Below, in pieces: positions 35,380 to 44,591 of a stretch of DNA of 64,000 nucleotides. The notes beneath the pieces are model-generated. The model searched no databases, had not been told where the DNA came from, and saw nothing but the letters and a program-made list of their open reading frames with translations. Positions within the stretch are counted from its first letter, which is position 1. Every line of letters starts with the position of its first letter. The DNA lies in assembly GCA_016188575.1 (NCBI GenBank), contig JACPHN010000269.1, positions 1-64,000 on the forward strand. The letters are read 5' to 3'. Source of the DNA: Candidatus Schekmanbacteria bacterium. GTDB taxonomy: Bacteria > CSSED10-310 > JACPHN01. The translations under genes and the position numbers were made by a program.

Positions 35380-36507
35380 ATGGCAGGTCTCTCCCTCAGA
35401 AACGTGTACAAACGCTATGGCAATACCGTTGCGGTGCGCGATTTTACGCTTGAGATCGCCGACGAGGAGCTCATCGTTCTCGTCGGTCCGTCGGGCTGCG
35501 GAAAATCGACGACCCTGCGCATGGTGGCGGGCCTCGAGGACATCAGCGAGGGCGAGATTTGTATTGGAGAGCGCGTCGTCAACGCTGTCGAGCCGAAAGA
35601 TCGGGATATTGCCATGGTTTTCCAGAGCTATGCTCTGTATCCTCACATGACTGTTTTCGAGAACATGGCGTTCGGCCTGCGGCTCCGCAAGGTCTCCAAA
35701 CAGGCGATTGAAGCTCGGGTGCGCAAGGCTTCGGAAACTCTGCGCATCGAAGACTTGCTGCAGCGCAAGCCGCGGCAACTGTCCGGCGGACAGCGGCAGC
35801 GCGTGGCGATGGGCAGGGCAATCGTCCGCGAACCCGCGGTCTTTCTGTTCGACGAACCCCTGTCGAATCTCGACGCGAAGCTGCGCGTGCAAATGCGCTC
35901 CGAGATCGCCAAGCTGCATAATCGGCTGCGCACTACGATCCTGTACGTTACGCACGACCAGATGGAGGCGATGACGCTCGCTGATCGCATCGTGGTCATG
36001 AAGGACGGCGAGGTGCGGCAGGTCGGCTCGCCGCTGGAAGTGTACGATCGGCCGGCGGACAAGTTCGTCGGCAGTTTCATCGGCAGCCCGGCGATGAACT
36101 TCGTGAGCTGCACGATTACCGCGACCCCAGGTGCTGAGACGCTCGCGCTGGAGGCGCCGGGAGTGCACCTTTCTGTCCCCACCAGTCGCCTGCGCGGAGC
36201 GTCCGTGAGCGACGGTCGCGAGGTTACGGTGGGGATGAGGCCGGAGCACTTCGTGGACGGCTCGAGCCCGCGAGGTCCCGAGTCGCCGGAAATGCCACAC
36301 GTGGAGGGCACGGTAGAGGTCGTTGAACCCGTCGGCGCCGAAGTCTATGTCGAGCTCAGCGTCGGCGGGCACCCGCTTGTCGCCAGAGTGCGACGCGAAT
36401 TACCCATGCGGATCGGTGACCGCTTGAGCCTTGGCGTTGACGGAAATAAGGTGCACCTGTTCGATGTGGCGACCGAACAAGCGATTACCGCGTGGCCAGC
36501 GCGATGA
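35380..36507 (+). CDS. malK: Maltodextrin ABC transporter ATPase
   Basis: The 375-residue MalK/UgpC-type ATPase has Walker A GPSGCGKST, Q-loop MVFQSYALYPHM, signature LSGGQRQRVAMGRA, Walker B FLFDEPLSNLDAKLR and switch histidine VTHDQMEA. A C-terminal TOBE/OB regulatory domain (about residues 240-370, VGMRPEHF) follows. It energises the MalFG permease. It starts the malKEFG operon; malE follows after 20 bases. In the wider MsmK group such ATPases can serve several sugar importers, but the location ties this one to maltodextrin. Confidence 0.95.
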   Translation: MAGLSLRNVYKRYGNTVAVRDFTLEIADEELIVLVGPSGCGKSTTLRMVAGLEDISEGEICIGERVVNAVEPKDRDIAMVFQSYALYPHMTVFENMAFGLRLRKVSKQAIEARVRKASETLRIEDLLQRKPRQLSGGQRQRVAMGRAIVREPAVFLFDEPLSNLDAKLRVQMRSEIAKLHNRLRTTILYVTHDQMEAMTLADRIVVMKDGEVRQVGSPLEVYDRPADKFVGSFIGSPAMNFVSCTITATPGAETLALEAPGVHLSVPTSRLRGASVSDGREVTVGMRPEHFVDGSSPRGPESPEMPHVEGTVEVVEPVGAEVYVELSVGGHPLVARVRRELPMRIGDRLSLGVDGNKVHLFDVATEQAITAWPAR

Positions 36508-36527
36508 GCAGAACAAGGAGGGCGGCT

Positions 36528-37757
36528 ATGACGATGACGCAGCGGCGCTGGGTATGGCGAGGAGCAATCGCAGCTCTGGCTATCTTCGGGGGTACCTACC
36601 TTACAGGTGACGCGGCTGCCAAGGACACCCTGGTGCTGTGGCACGCATATCGAGGTGAAGAACGCGCAGCGCTTGAGAGTGTCATCGCCACGTTCAACGC
36701 GGGGAGTGCCAGTGCACACGTGGATCTGCTGGCCATTCCCTATGATGCCTTCGCGGACAAGATCACCGCGGCCGTGCCTCGAGGCAAGGGGCCAGACCTG
36801 TTCATTTTCGCGCACGATCGCATCGGCGGCTGGGCCGAATCCAAGCTGATCGAACCGATCGAGTTCTGGGTCAATGACGAGCGTCGTTCCCAGTACTTCC
36901 CGATCACGCTGCAAGCGTTGACATACCGCGATTCGCTATATGGGCTGCCAATGGCGTTCAAGAGCACTGCACTGTACTATAACAAGGCGCTCGTGTCTAC
37001 ACCTCCAAAAACTACGGACGAGCTCGTTGAACAGGCAAAAAAGCTTACCGATGTCAAGGCGGGTCGCTTTGGGCTAGTATACGAGAACGCCAATTTTTAC
37101 TACCATTCCTGCTGGTTCCAGGGCTTCGGCGGAACGGTCTTCGACAATGCCGGTCGGCCAGCTCTCGACAGCGCGGAACAGGTACGCGCCCTGGCCTTCG
37201 CGCGCGATCTTGACCGCAAGCACGGCATCATCCCACAGGAAGTCACCAACGTGCTGGTCACGACCCTCTTCAACCAGGGCAACGGCGCCATGGTGATCAG
37301 TGGGCCCTGGTTCCGGGGCGAAATCGCAGGCAAGGTCGACTATGGCGTGGCGCCACTGCCCGAGATCTCCGGCTTGGGGCGCCGCGCCACGCCGTTCATG
37401 AGCTCCGAAGCTGTGATCATGTCGGCGCACTCTACCCACAAGGAAGCGGCTTACGCAGTGATGGAATACCTCACGTCCGCCGACGCCGCCCGGGTCATGG
37501 CGACAAAGGGAAGGCAAACGGCCGCCAACGTCAAGGTTTGGGAGCAGCCTGATGTCGCCAAGGACCCCACCCTCAGCGTGTTCCGCGCGCAGCTCGATGA
37601 CTCGAGGCCAATGCCCAATACTCCGGAAATGACGATGGTCTGGACCCCGGCATCCACCGCGATGGCCAAGGTCATCGTGGGGACCACCGAACCAGGGGCC
37701 GCGCTCAAGGAAGCTCAGCAAGAGGTCGAGAAGCTCATTGAGGGCGCGAAGCGCTAG
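36528..37757 (+). CDS. malE: Maltodextrin-binding periplasmic protein
   Basis: The 409-residue extracellular solute-binding protein (family 1) has a Sec signal peptide ending GDAAA-KD. The mature fold shows LVLWHAYRGEERAALES, GPDLFIFAHDRIGGWAE and AFKSTALYYNKALV, all typical of maltose/maltodextrin receptors. ATG 36528 has AAGGAGG at a good distance, so the overlap with malK suggested by a longer frame is rejected. It delivers maltodextrins, perhaps produced by the secreted amylase downstream, to MalFG. Confidence 0.94.
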   Translation: MTMTQRRWVWRGAIAALAIFGGTYLTGDAAAKDTLVLWHAYRGEERAALESVIATFNAGSASAHVDLLAIPYDAFADKITAAVPRGKGPDLFIFAHDRIGGWAESKLIEPIEFWVNDERRSQYFPITLQALTYRDSLYGLPMAFKSTALYYNKALVSTPPKTTDELVEQAKKLTDVKAGRFGLVYENANFYYHSCWFQGFGGTVFDNAGRPALDSAEQVRALAFARDLDRKHGIIPQEVTNVLVTTLFNQGNGAMVISGPWFRGEIAGKVDYGVAPLPEISGLGRRATPFMSSEAVIMSAHSTHKEAAYAVMEYLTSADAARVMATKGRQTAANVKVWEQPDVAKDPTLSVFRAQLDDSRPMPNTPEMTMVWTPASTAMAKVIVGTTEPGAALKEAQQEVEKLIEGAKR

Positions 37758-37793
37758 TCAGAGTCGATAGCGTTAACCGAAAAGGAAGCTCCT

Positions 37794-39650
37794 TTGGACT
37801 CCCGCGCAACAAAGCTAGCCGAACCTGGTCTGGGGTCGATCACGGGACTGATTGTCTCGGTCGTAGCGCTCTGCGGCGCGACCGTTGGCTTCGCGGCCCA
37901 CTGGCACGCGGAGGCGGCGCGACGGTTCGAGGCGGCGCATGCGGTCGTCCTGGCGAGGGCGGCGGCGGAGCAGACCACCAGACTCATGGCGCGTGAGGAC
38001 GCAGACGGTGGTCTGGGGCTGTTACCTTCGACCATCGCGGATCTCCGCGGCCGCGTCCCCGAGCTCCTTCGCGTCGATGTGCTCAAGGGGACAGAGCTGC
38101 TGGCTTCGACCGAACCCGGACGCGCCGGAACCAGGCTGCGACGTGATTCCGCTGATGACAAGGCGATGTACGACGTGGCGAAGGAGCTCCGCGAAAGCGT
38201 GGCGGCAGACCCCCAGGCCCAGCAAGCCGGCAGCATCTACGCCGCGTACCAGGTCTCACGACTGCTGCAAGCCGAAGGCGCCGGGGTTGTCCGCGCCGCA
38301 GCGCCAGCGCTACGTTCTGCTCAGGCGGAGGCGACGGTCTTCGTTTGGCTGCAGTCTTCACCACGGTCACAGCAATCCACCTGGTTTCTTGCGCTGATCG
38401 CGCTCCTGACCGCCGCGGTCGGGGCGCTGCTGGCATGGCGAGCCGGTCGCCAGCAAGCGCCAGGAACAACCTGGCGGTTGCTCTTGGTGGGTGGACTCGC
38501 GGCGGCCATCGCCAGTGCCACGTTCGTGCAACAAATTGCGACGGCGAGGGGAGAGGCGAACCAGAGAGCGCAGACAGAAGCGGCTATCGAGACTGCATTT
38601 GGGCAGCCCAGGGGCACCATGTCCGCGGCTGGGTGGGATCTTGCCGTAGCCCGCATCGCCGGCGTCGATACCCGGCTCGTCATCCTGTTTGCCGCCGTCT
38701 TCATCCTGACGTTCACGGCGCAAGCAAGAGTCTGCCGCCGCGCCTTGAGCTCGTTTGCCGACACCATCTACCGGCATCGCGCCGCCTACGCGTATACCGC
38801 GCCGGCGATGGTCGGCATGCTGGTTCTGGTTTTTTCTCCGTTTGCATTTGGAATTGCTCTGTCTTTCTTCAAGAAGACATTTGCGACCTTTGAATTTATC
38901 TGGTTTGATAATTTCCTTGAAATCCTGACGAATTTCCACGTAACAGATCCAAGAAACTTTTATTTTACTCTTTTCGTAACAGTGGCATGGACTATACTTA
39001 ACGTGGCCTTCCATGTTACAATAGGCCTAATTCTTGCTCTTATTCTGTCTGACCCGACCTTGCGAATGAAGAAGGTGTACAGAGTACTTCTCATCGTTCC
39101 GTGGGCTGTTCCGAATTATATTACGGCACTGATCTGGAAGGGGATGTTTCACAAGCAGTTCGGGGCTGTAAATGACGCCCTGTCCGTATTCGGTGTGGAG
39201 CCCGTCGGCTGGTTTCAGTCTTTTACGACGGCATTCTCGGCAAACGTTGCTACTAATACTTGGCTGGGGTTCCCATTCATGATGGTCGTATGTCTTGGAG
39301 CTCTTCAAAGTATTCCGAAAGATTTATATGAGGCTGCCAGCGTTGACGGAGCGGGGAAATGGCTCAGATTTCGACATATTACTGCTCCGCTTCTAAAGCC
39401 GGCCCTCTTTCCAGCAATAATCCTTGGCACTATTTGGACATTCAACCAATTCAACATTATCTACCTGGTTAGCGGCGGCGCGCCCGCAGGCGCTACGGAT
39501 ATCCTGATAACCGATGCGTATCGCTGGGCGTTCGAGCGCAACCGGTATGGATACGCAGCAGCCTATGCCACAATAATCTTCTGCATTCTGTTTATCTATT
39601 CAGCCGTAACCAACAGAATGACCGGTGCGACCAAAGGCGCTTTCGAGTAG
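37794..39650 (+). CDS. malF: MalF permease with large N-terminal sensor-like region
   Basis: The protein has 618 residues. Residues about 330-618 are a normal MalF-type permease, including the EAA loop DLYEAASVDGAGKWLRF that contacts MalK. Residues 1-320 are extra. They comprise a transmembrane helix near 16-36, an extracytoplasmic region near 38-190 resembling chemoreceptor-type input domains (ELLRVDVLKGTELLASTEP), two helices near 195-250, another outside loop and a helix near 293-313. The TTG start at 37794 follows AAAGGAAG. Base composition changes sharply near 38835: strongly GC-rich upstream, about 40 % GC for several hundred bases after. The gene therefore looks like a fusion of parts of different origin. 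Confidence 0.88.
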   Translation: MDSRATKLAEPGLGSITGLIVSVVALCGATVGFAAHWHAEAARRFEAAHAVVLARAAAEQTTRLMAREDADGGLGLLPSTIADLRGRVPELLRVDVLKGTELLASTEPGRAGTRLRRDSADDKAMYDVAKELRESVAADPQAQQAGSIYAAYQVSRLLQAEGAGVVRAAAPALRSAQAEATVFVWLQSSPRSQQSTWFLALIALLTAAVGALLAWRAGRQQAPGTTWRLLLVGGLAAAIASATFVQQIATARGEANQRAQTEAAIETAFGQPRGTMSAAGWDLAVARIAGVDTRLVILFAAVFILTFTAQARVCRRALSSFADTIYRHRAAYAYTAPAMVGMLVLVFSPFAFGIALSFFKKTFATFEFIWFDNFLEILTNFHVTDPRNFYFTLFVTVAWTILNVAFHVTIGLILALILSDPTLRMKKVYRVLLIVPWAVPNYITALIWKGMFHKQFGAVNDALSVFGVEPVGWFQSFTTAFSANVATNTWLGFPFMMVVCLGALQSIPKDLYEAASVDGAGKWLRFRHITAPLLKPALFPAIILGTIWTFNQFNIIYLVSGGAPAGATDILITDAYRWAFERNRYGYAAAYATIIFCILFIYSAVTNRMTGATKGAFE

Positions 39651-39664
39651 GATCAGAGACGAAG

Positions 39665-40489
39665 ATGAACCGCGGGAGCATAAGACAAAACATATTGGCA
39701 CATGTCGGCCTGACATTGACAACAGCCGCTACTCTATACCCGGTTCTGTGGGTTGCCAAGATCGCGTTCGGCTCGACGGAGGATTTCTCGGGAGGACTTC
39801 TACCCACTCACCTGAACCTTGGAAACTTCCGACACGTCCTGGCCGAGCTTCCATTCGCTACCTGGTTGTACAATAGTGCCATAATCTCTGCTGCCACAAC
39901 CTTCCTCAGCGTTTTTCTGGCGACCACCGCAGCCTACGCGTTCTCGCGCTTTCGATTTCCGGGGCGGCAAGCCGGTATGATGGCGTTCCTGGTTACGCAG
40001 ATGTTTCCCGGCGTTCTCACCATGATTCCAATTTACATTATCATGGATACGCTAGGGCTTTTGAATCGCCTCCTGGGTCTCGTGCTCGTCTACTCAACAA
40101 CAGCGATACCGTTCTGCGTATGGATGCTGAAGGGGTATTTCGATACGATTCCAATAGAGCTTGAAGAATCCGCAAGAATAGATGGAGCGTCCAGATTCAT
40201 GATTTTCCGCCGAATCATGTTACCGCTTGCGATGCCTGCGGTTGCGGTTACTGCATTGTTCTGCTTCATGACTGCCTGGAATGAGTTCATCCTGGCGGCC
40301 ACCTTCATGAACCAGGAATCGTCCTATACCTTGCCCGTGGGGCTCCAGATGATGGTGGGGCAGTTTTCTTCCGAGTGGGGAAACTTCGCCGCGGGTGCGT
40401 TGCTCGTGTCTTTCCCGGTCGTGGCGCTGTTTTTTGCGCTGCAAAAGTACCTCGTGTCCGGATTGACTGCAGGGGCGGTCAAGGGCTAG
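39665..40489 (+). CDS. malG: Maltodextrin ABC transporter permease MalG
   Basis: The 274-residue inner-membrane permease has six predicted helices. The EAA motif ELEESARIDGASRFMIFRRI near residue 175 engages MalK. Length and the sequence LPVGLQMMVGQF are typical of MalG. It follows malF by 14 bases. Like the second half of malF it is more AT-rich than the rest of the window. It completes the importer MalK2-MalF-MalG with MalE. Confidence 0.94.
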   Translation: MNRGSIRQNILAHVGLTLTTAATLYPVLWVAKIAFGSTEDFSGGLLPTHLNLGNFRHVLAELPFATWLYNSAIISAATTFLSVFLATTAAYAFSRFRFPGRQAGMMAFLVTQMFPGVLTMIPIYIIMDTLGLLNRLLGLVLVYSTTAIPFCVWMLKGYFDTIPIELEESARIDGASRFMIFRRIMLPLAMPAVAVTALFCFMTAWNEFILAATFMNQESSYTLPVGLQMMVGQFSSEWGNFAAGALLVSFPVVALFFALQKYLVSGLTAGAVKG

Positions 40490-40547
40490 GGCGGGGCCGG
40501 GTTGTTCGTGGTGCATTTGCGATCACTTCATGCATTGGAGGAAGAAG

Positions 40548-41402
40548 ATGAGAAGGCTATTGGGCTGCGGTAGCGCGCTCTTTCTGCTGGCGTTGATGGC
40601 TGCCCCGACTCTCTGTGGTACCCCGGTGTGGGCCGCTGAAAAGCTAACCCTGAAAGATCCCGCCAGCGACGACGACGGTCCCGGTCGGTACGTGTACCCC
40701 ACTGACAAGAACTACATTCCGGGCTCCTTTGATGTCCTGTCCGTGGATGTTGAGGAGCGGGGCGAGGACGTGGTGTTCACCGTGCAGGTTCGGGCGCGCC
40801 TGGAGGATCCGTGGGATTCGAAAGGTTGGGGCGGAAATGGGTTCAGCCTTCAGCACGTTCAGATCTACATCGACAAGGACCACAAGGAAGGCTCGGGTCT
40901 CACGGATGCTCTGCCCGGTATCCACGCCAACTTCAAGAGCGACGAAGCCTGGGATGCCGTCGTCATTCTGCATGCCCAAGGCAATTCGCGCGTGAAGACA
41001 GAAGTTGAGGCAAAGTCACCGGCGAACATGGCGAAGGCGGTCGTGCTGCCAACGCGCACCTACAACACTGGCAAGAACATTGTCGGAGTTGTGTCCAAGG
41101 CAGAGCTTGGAGCACCCGAAGCGGGCTGGGGCTATCAAGTTCTCATGCAAAGCAACGAAGGCTTCCCTGACGCCAAGGACATGCTTTCCCGCAAGGTCAA
41201 CGAGTACGAGGGCCAGCATCGATTCGGTGGCGGTGACGACTACGAAGGTGACCCGCACTTTATCGACATGCTCGTGGCGCCGGCGCAGGGCACCAGCGAG
41301 GAGAAAGACAAGCAACACGAGATCATGGGGAACTTCGAGAGCGGCGCCGATGAGAAGAAGAATCGCTGGGTTGTCGTCCCAATGGTCTATCCAGGCAAGT
41401 AG
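40548..41402 (+). CDS. Secreted DOMON-like (glucodextranase C-terminal type) protein 1
   Basis: The 284-residue secreted protein (signal peptide ending PVWAA) matches the beta-sandwich found at the C-terminus of glucodextranases and pullulanases. Key pieces are LKDPASDDDGPGRYVYPTD, GSFDVLSVDVEE, HVQIYIDKD and PGIHANFKSDEAWD, with an Asp-rich stretch that may bind calcium. It has no catalytic domain, so carbohydrate binding at the surface or in the periplasm is inferred. ATG 40548 has GGAGG six bases upstream, favouring it over the ATG at 40530. It lies in the malG-amylase run and is related to the product at 43375. Confidence 0.8.
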   Translation: MRRLLGCGSALFLLALMAAPTLCGTPVWAAEKLTLKDPASDDDGPGRYVYPTDKNYIPGSFDVLSVDVEERGEDVVFTVQVRARLEDPWDSKGWGGNGFSLQHVQIYIDKDHKEGSGLTDALPGIHANFKSDEAWDAVVILHAQGNSRVKTEVEAKSPANMAKAVVLPTRTYNTGKNIVGVVSKAELGAPEAGWGYQVLMQSNEGFPDAKDMLSRKVNEYEGQHRFGGGDDYEGDPHFIDMLVAPAQGTSEEKDKQHEIMGNFESGADEKKNRWVVVPMVYPGK

Positions 41403-41431
41403 AAGCCCGTTAAACGGACAAAGGTGAAGAA

Positions 41432-43267
41432 ATGCTGAAAAAGGGAACCGGTCTAGTCATCTGCCTTCTGCTCGCTGCCGCCCTGACCGCCTCGGTTGCT
41501 TCAGCAGCGCAGCCGACGGCCGAAAAATCCTTCGTGGTTGAAACTTCGATCTTCACTAAATGGCTGACTGATACCAATCGGCAGCAGCCCGGTGAGGGAT
41601 TCCAGGGAAACGTAAACGGCACCGGAACCGAGCTGGAGCTCAACATCCGCGGCTACGTCTCCAAGTATGTCGAGGCGTTTGCGCGCGTCCAAAGCCGACT
41701 GGGCGGCGTATGGTCTGACTACTGGAACAACAAGGACCTCGACGATGCCGACTACATGAAGTTCCGGGGCGCTTTCGTGAAACTGAAAAGCTTGCCGCTG
41801 CCGACTCGGCCAACCTTTACGGTTGGATCCTCGGACGTTGACATGTTCAGCCCGTTCACTCTGGGCCGAATCCGCTATACGGAACGCGATAACCTGAAGG
41901 GTATCTTCGTTCGCGGAGACCTCGGTGGAGGCATTTACAACTTTACGCGAATCAGCCTTCCCAAGCTGTGGGGAGGTCCAGGCTGGAGCACGGGTAGCTT
42001 CACTACCAAGGATTACGCGTGGGGTCTGGGCTACGATCGCTACGTCATGAGTGGAAAGCTCCGGATTGAAACGAATCTCGGATACGTCCAGGACAAGGAA
42101 GTCGACACCGACGCAGACGGCAATCAGGTTGTCGACGACGGCATCATTCAGCTTACGGATCGCTTTGCGAATCTCTCGAGCAGCCTCGAGCTCACTCTGG
42201 ACGTGTCGGACAGCTCGTACCTGAATACCTTTTTCGGCTACAGTGACCTGCGCAACCGCAGCGGTGTCGCTGGCGACTACAGCCCAATTCTGCACAAGGA
42301 TGCCAATGACTTCTTCGTGATCGGTCGGTGGGAATCCTACGATCTTGGTGGCAGCGGGCTCAATCTCAAAGCGGAGATCTTTCACTTCGGTGAGGACTGG
42401 TCCTCGATCCTCGCCGCGCGCCGCGAAAGCGACGTGCTGCTGACCGAGGGCTTCACTCACGAGATCGGGTTCTCGAACGATAGCCAGATGTCTAATCCGA
42501 GCGGAGACTCCCACCAGGTGGCCACGCTGAATGCAGACAACGATTTTGTTGATTGGGATGAGTCGATCGCGGAAACCGTCATCGGCTGGCAAGGGGTGAC
42601 AATTGCTCCGGAGCTCGAGCGTGGCCTGCTGAAACTGCGCGCGGAAGTCACCTACCTGGATTACGCGACGAACAAGCAGAATCGCGACATGACCAAGTAC
42701 CCCACCTTCGAGTGGGCCGGCGGTGGCTCGATCGGGGTCGTCGACACGACCGGGACCATGCGCGGCGTCCGGGACATCTATAACCGGAACCAGGACCGCA
42801 ACAGCATGATCGTGTCCGCCGGCGGGCAATACCGGTTTTCCGTCTTCCAGTACGGCGAGGTGGGTGCCAAGGTCAAGTACGTCAAGGACACCGACGATGT
42901 CGACACTTCGATATCGTCAGACGACTACACGGGCGATCTCTTGGATGTATCCGCGCGCCTTGGTTTCCAGTTCAATTCCGAGCTATTCGCGGGGATCGGG
43001 CTTCAGACAAATCGCTACCAAGAGGAAAACGCCCTGTATCGGCGCGACTGGGCTCCGAGCGACCGCTCGGCCCTGATTGCCGAAAAACTCGACACCACGC
43101 GCGACAAGGTTTTCGGGCAACTGAGCTATAACTTCGGTCGAGCGGCATTCAACTATCGCATCGAGTACATCAACACCGATCGCGACATTACCGCAGGTGG
43201 GCTGTCCTCGACGAGTACCGTCAAAGGCGAGATTCGTTCGAAGGCGACGTTGTCTGTCGGCTTCTAG
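41432..43267 (+). CDS. Outer-membrane beta-barrel, probable maltodextrin porin
   Basis: The 611-residue product has a Sec signal (ending SVASA-AQ). Many alternating-hydrophobic strands follow, rich in aromatic ends such as LELNIRGYVSKYVEAFARV and AAFNYRIEYINTDRD, and it ends in phenylalanine (TLSVGF), the signal for barrel insertion. It resembles long substrate-specific porins of proteobacterial sugar loci. Aspartate-rich turns (DTDADGNQVVDDG) may bind calcium. Lying between two sugar-binding-type secreted proteins, it is likely the outer-membrane entry route for maltodextrins. It is not homologous enough to LamB to use that name. Confidence 0.8.
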   Translation: MLKKGTGLVICLLLAAALTASVASAAQPTAEKSFVVETSIFTKWLTDTNRQQPGEGFQGNVNGTGTELELNIRGYVSKYVEAFARVQSRLGGVWSDYWNNKDLDDADYMKFRGAFVKLKSLPLPTRPTFTVGSSDVDMFSPFTLGRIRYTERDNLKGIFVRGDLGGGIYNFTRISLPKLWGGPGWSTGSFTTKDYAWGLGYDRYVMSGKLRIETNLGYVQDKEVDTDADGNQVVDDGIIQLTDRFANLSSSLELTLDVSDSSYLNTFFGYSDLRNRSGVAGDYSPILHKDANDFFVIGRWESYDLGGSGLNLKAEIFHFGEDWSSILAARRESDVLLTEGFTHEIGFSNDSQMSNPSGDSHQVATLNADNDFVDWDESIAETVIGWQGVTIAPELERGLLKLRAEVTYLDYATNKQNRDMTKYPTFEWAGGGSIGVVDTTGTMRGVRDIYNRNQDRNSMIVSAGGQYRFSVFQYGEVGAKVKYVKDTDDVDTSISSDDYTGDLLDVSARLGFQFNSELFAGIGLQTNRYQEENALYRRDWAPSDRSALIAEKLDTTRDKVFGQLSYNFGRAAFNYRIEYINTDRDITAGGLSSTSTVKGEIRSKATLSVGF

Positions 43268-43279
43268 CGAGCGCGCGGC

Positions 43280-43302
43280 GCGGCGCCCGGGCGGGGCGCC
43301 GC
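43280..43302 (+). terminator. GC-rich hairpin after the porin gene
   Basis: GCGGCGCCC (43280-43288) and GGGCGCCGC (43294-43302) form a perfect 9-bp stem with a five-base loop, 13 bases past the porin stop, in the only gap over 100 bases inside the DOMON-porin-DOMON-amylase run. The following T-tract is poor (GTTGTGCTT), so it probably gives partial termination or protects the upstream mRNA. Confidence 0.5.
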
Positions 43303-43374
43303 GTTGTGCTTCCCCGCCGCGATTCGCCTGCGGTCTGGCGAGAGTGGTACCGAGCGTATCGGAGGTTTCCCCTG

Positions 43375-44553
43375 ATGAGGACGATCCTGCTTGCAGTGGC
43401 CAGTCTCGCGCTTGCCTTCGCTCTCGGGCTGTTGACTCCCCTGGCTCGGGCAGCGGAGGCTGTCCTCTCCATAACTGATCCGCTCGGTGACGATCATGGC
43501 GACGGAAGCCTTCAGTATCCGACTTCCGCACTATACGCCCCAGGGGTGTTTGATCTGGCGGCGTTCGAGGTCGCGAAAGACGGTGCTGAGTTGGTTCTGG
43601 CAGCAACCTTCAAGCTGCCATTCCGGCGGCCGCCGGAGGACCAGGTAGTTGCAACCGATCTGAAACTGCGCGACGTGAGCAACAATGGTCTTTACCTGCA
43701 GAACGTCGACATCTATGTGGACATCGACGGCGTCCCGGGGTCAGGCTACGAGCAGATGGTACCGGGCAGGGTGGCGACAATATCGCCGGACTCCGCCTGG
43801 GAGCTGGCGGTTGTTCTCACCCCGCAGCCATACGCGGCGACATCCTTGCTGCGGCAGGCGGAGTTAGAGCTCTCGGATGCGGTGCGCATTCCCGATGACA
43901 TTGTAGTCCGAGGCCGGACGGTGACCGCACGGACGCCCCTGCCACTCGCTTCCTCGGATCCTGGAGAGTGGGGGTACCTGGTCGTCGTCACCGCCGCCGC
44001 CTTCCGGCCGGCGCTCGCACTCGGCAGTGACATGCTGCGGGCCTCGATCGCCATTCTCAATATGCCCGTTCTCGCTGGAGCATCACCTACCGCCCTGGGC
44101 ACCAGCGTCCGCTCCGCATTCGTTCCGCCAATTCTCGATCTTCTGCACCCGACTGCCCGCGCACAAGAGTCGGCACTCGGTATTACCGAGCGATCCGTGG
44201 CGCCGCCGGAGCTTCGCGCCTGGCGCGCTGCCGCGGCCAGCGAGAAGCCAACCGGCACAGGTTCCGCTCAGGCCTCCCCGCCAGAGGAGTCTGTCCCCGC
44301 CTCGGATAAAGTCGCACCGGACGGTGCCGGCAAGGTACTCGCCGCCAAGGAGGATCTCATCGTCTTCTCCTTGCCTGCCGGGGCGACCGTTTTCGTTGGC
44401 GCAATCGGCCAGGTGCTCGGCGATTCGGCAGGCGGCGAGGTCATTGCTACAATCGTGGTGACGAAGCTAATGCCGGATGGCATCTTCACCGCTCAGGTTG
44501 CCAAAGGTGACGCCGCACGTATTGCACCCGGACAACGGGTCGTGTTTCGATAA
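43375..44553 (+). CDS. Secreted DOMON-like (glucodextranase C-terminal type) protein 2
   Basis: The 392-residue secreted protein (signal ending LARA-AE) has an N-terminal domain of the same type as the protein at 40548: SITDPLGDDHGDGSLQYPTS, FDLAAFEVAKDG and NVDIYVDIDG. A poorly conserved middle follows, then an alanine/proline linker (residues about 300-325) and a small C-terminal beta domain ending KGDAARIAPGQRVVF that resembles the FlgT C-terminal/SH3-like fold. ATG 43375 has GGAGG ten bases upstream. The two copies flanking the porin suggest a surface complex that presents maltodextrins; this is inference. Confidence 0.78.
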   Translation: MRTILLAVASLALAFALGLLTPLARAAEAVLSITDPLGDDHGDGSLQYPTSALYAPGVFDLAAFEVAKDGAELVLAATFKLPFRRPPEDQVVATDLKLRDVSNNGLYLQNVDIYVDIDGVPGSGYEQMVPGRVATISPDSAWELAVVLTPQPYAATSLLRQAELELSDAVRIPDDIVVRGRTVTARTPLPLASSDPGEWGYLVVVTAAAFRPALALGSDMLRASIAILNMPVLAGASPTALGTSVRSAFVPPILDLLHPTARAQESALGITERSVAPPELRAWRAAAASEKPTGTGSAQASPPEESVPASDKVAPDGAGKVLAAKEDLIVFSLPAGATVFVGAIGQVLGDSAGGEVIATIVVTKLMPDGIFTAQVAKGDAARIAPGQRVVFR

Positions 44554-44591
44554 CGAAAGGCGTGCAACCGGCAGGTATCGCGAGGTAATTC

